Assembly (NCBI RefSeq): GCF_016583825.1
Contig: NZ_NRRV01000012.1
Span: 35,901-99,900 of the forward strand
DNA from: Thiohalocapsa halophila
Lineage (GTDB): Bacteria > Pseudomonadota > Gammaproteobacteria > Chromatiales > Chromatiaceae
DNA: 64,000 nucleotides
Reading direction: 5' to 3'
The first letter of the stretch is position 1; each line of letters starts with the position of its first letter. Shown piece by piece: positions 62,821 through 64,000 of this stretch. Under the pieces are notes generated by a model. That model did not search any database. It was not told the DNA's origin and worked only from the letters and a program-made list of their open reading frames with translations. The position numbers and the translations under genes are program-made.

Positions 62821-62946
62821 GCACCATCGTACGTCCCGGACCGGGGCGAGGCCGAATACGCCACCGCGCAGATGGCCGTCCGACGGATCGCCCGAGAGGG
62901 GTGGAAATACGGGCTCGGACTCATGCTCGTGAGCCAACGTCCCGCT
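62821..62946 (+). pseudogene. HerA-type ATPase fragment
   Basis: A short plus-strand stretch reads YVPDRGEAEYATAQMAVRRI, then AREGWKYGLGLMLVSQRPA. This is the region around the Walker B and sensor strand of HerA/DUF87 ATPases. The similarity stops abruptly after SQRPA and nothing precedes it. The remaining DNA to 63142 is featureless. Confidence 0.6.
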
Positions 62947-63142
62947 CAAACCGAGATAGAGACTATGGCTCGGCGAATGGAGGGCTGTTCGGAGTAGCCG
63001 TCTGCCTCCCGTTCGGGTCCAAGGGCACTGCAAACGGACACATGCCCTTTGACTCGTTCATTGCGTTCATCTCTGTAGGGTAATACCAGGTGGGCGAATA
63101 GCAGAGCAGGTGGCATCGCTGCTCTCGTTCCACCCTAGCGAC

Positions 63143-63448
63143 TTATCGGGGAGCGTGCCTCCGCAGAAGGCGCCCAACTGCCGCGATGACTTCCGGTGAG
63201 GCGCGAAAGTTGGTCTCGGCCAGCAGGCGCTGGACTTGCAGGTCGAAGTCGAGCCAGCCGCGCTCGGCGGCGTCGGCGAGCACGCCCAGGGTTCCGCTGA
63301 TCCGGAGTCCAGCGCGCGCCGCGACGCCCCGCCCGACGCGCTCGTCGATCAGCAGCAGGTCGGCTTTGCGGTGCAGGCCGAGACGGATTGCAGCGGACTC
63401 GCCGCGATCAAGGCGTTGCAGCCCGGGAACGGCGAGCAGCGGGGCGGA
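63143..63448 (-). pseudogene. DUF3368 PIN-type toxin, C-terminal remnant
   Basis: The frame contains LDRGESAAIRLGLHRKADLL, LIDERVGRGVAARAGLRISG and TLGVLADAAERGWLDFD. This is the C-terminal half of DUF3368 (PIN-like) toxins, with the Asp-Glu catalytic residues. The N-terminal ~80 residues, including the first catalytic Asp, are absent, so it is presumably dead. Confidence 0.65.
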
Positions 63449-63698
63449 CTCGATGCGCGGACAGGTCCTCTGCGAGTTCGTCGAAGGTTGGGGCCGGCCA
63501 TGCGGCCTGGGTTGAGAGAAAGTCTTCGGTTTCCCAGGTGGACTCGTGCGCCAGAAGCAGGCCGACCTCGGCGCGGGACAAGGTGCCGGTCCGATAGGCC
63601 TCGGCGGCGAAGCCCTCGAGTACGGCACGGGGCACGTCGTCGCAGACGGCTTCGAGTCGCCTCAGCAGCGGGTCCGGGATGTTCAGCGTCAGGTTCAT
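63408..63698 (-). CDS. UPF0175-like antitoxin, C-terminus altered
   Basis: A 96-aa product from ATG 63698: NLTLNIPDPLLRRLEAVCDD, AEAYRTGTLSRAEVGLLLAH and ESTWETEDFLSTQ are the features of UPF0175-type antitoxins that pair with DUF3368 toxins. After DELAEDLSA the tail becomes a basic, unrelated HRVRPAARRSRAATP. A deletion of roughly 240 bp probably joined this gene to the middle of its toxin. Confidence 0.65.
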   Translation of the reverse strand: MNLTLNIPDPLLRRLEAVCDDVPRAVLEGFAAEAYRTGTLSRAEVGLLLAHESTWETEDFLSTQAAWPAPTFDELAEDLSAHRVRPAARRSRAATP

Positions 63699-63815
63699 GG
63701 CGGCGGTCGCGGTGGTCTTGTGCCTGGATGATTATGCTCGCCCTTCCGGCACTCCGGGGCAAGAGCCGGGTCGATCGGCAGGGTTCGCTCACCCCGCCGG
63801 CTTGCCGACGACCGT

Positions 63816-64000
63816 CTACTCCTGCGCGATTTGCTTGGCAGGCTCTGCCATGTCCATGGTAAACCGCAGCGCCCCGGCGGCCTGATCCAGCTTGTAGTCC
63901 TTCGGGCGCGATTGCACGAGCTTGATAAGCCGCATGTGGTCGATGTTCGGCTGCTCGCCGAAGACGATGCGCCCGCCCTTGGGGCCGGCTTCGAGCTTTT
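63816..64000 (-). CDS. mfd: transcription-repair coupling factor Mfd, 3' end (runs off window)
   Basis: The minus frame is open to the right edge and ends at TAG 63816-63818. It reads KLEAGPKGGRIVFGEQPNID, then HMRLIKLVQSRPKDYKLDQA, then ALRFTMDMAEPAKQ. This matches the C-terminal D7 domain of Mfd. The rest of the gene lies beyond the window. It releases stalled RNA polymerase and recruits UvrA. Confidence 0.85.
   Translation of the reverse strand, partial: KLEAGPKGGRIVFGEQPNIDHMRLIKLVQSRPKDYKLDQAAGALRFTMDMAEPAKQIAQE

Overview
The window is GC-rich proteobacterial DNA, almost certainly from a purple sulfur bacterium of the Chromatiaceae or a close gammaproteobacterial sulfur oxidiser. The main evidence is a full reverse-type dissimilatory sulfite reductase operon in the order known from Allochromatium vinosum, dsrABEFHCMKLJOPNRS (41943-56721). 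A bacteriophytochrome, a RuBisCO-like protein, a type 1 IPP isomerase and anaerobic ubiquinone (UbiT) and NO-response (NnrU, YgbA) genes fit a facultatively anaerobic phototroph. Species cannot be named from the sequence alone.

Layout. 1-9.5 kb: LysR fragment, AI-2E-type permease, NnrU and YgbA (with an FNR/NnrR-type box), L,D-transpeptidase lipoprotein, DinB, accA, tilS and an MFS permease. 9.5-12.2 kb: intergenic repeats, then a RuBisCO-like protein and an orphan ABC ATPase separated by heptamer arrays. 12.7-26.7 kb: a signalling block built around a suf operon (sufB-C-D-T). It holds a bacteriophytochrome kinase-receiver fusion, a REC-kinase-REC protein, and a convergent pair resembling RpfC and RpfF (DSF sensor and synthase). 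27-31.8 kb: CIA30, DUF302, an N-terminal glutamine amidase, alaC and hom. 31.8-34.4 kb: a toxin-antitoxin cluster with several decayed members and a transposase remnant. 34.7-38.8 kb: MFS permease, a 5'-truncated TauD/TfdA dioxygenase, an Slp lipoprotein and a ClC channel.

38.8-41.2 kb: a leftward group of four genes divergent from dsr: two unknown proteins, a Cas6/Cmx6-like RAMP protein with no CRISPR array in view, and a DsrC-family protein that has lost both functional cysteines (RspA type). 41.9-56.7 kb: the dsr operon. 56.8-64 kb: DAHP synthase, a lipocalin, an IS1380-family element with a 5-bp target duplication ending at the ubiT stop codon, ubiT, idi, a zone of gene fragments (mfd, HerA, a collapsed UPF0175/DUF3368 module), and the 3' end of mfd running off the edge.

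How the genes work together: DsrAB oxidises persulfidic sulfur delivered through DsrEFH and DsrC. DsrL and DsrMKJOP handle electrons, and DsrN, DsrR and DsrS support cofactor and protein maturation. The divergent RspA/Cas6-like group shares the 730-bp dsrA upstream region, and an AT-rich palindrome there recurs upstream of rspA, so a regulatory or RNA-level link to sulfur oxidation is the most interesting untested possibility. The other highlights are the RpfC/RpfF pair and heptamer tandem repeats that repeatedly lie at the stop codons of genes.
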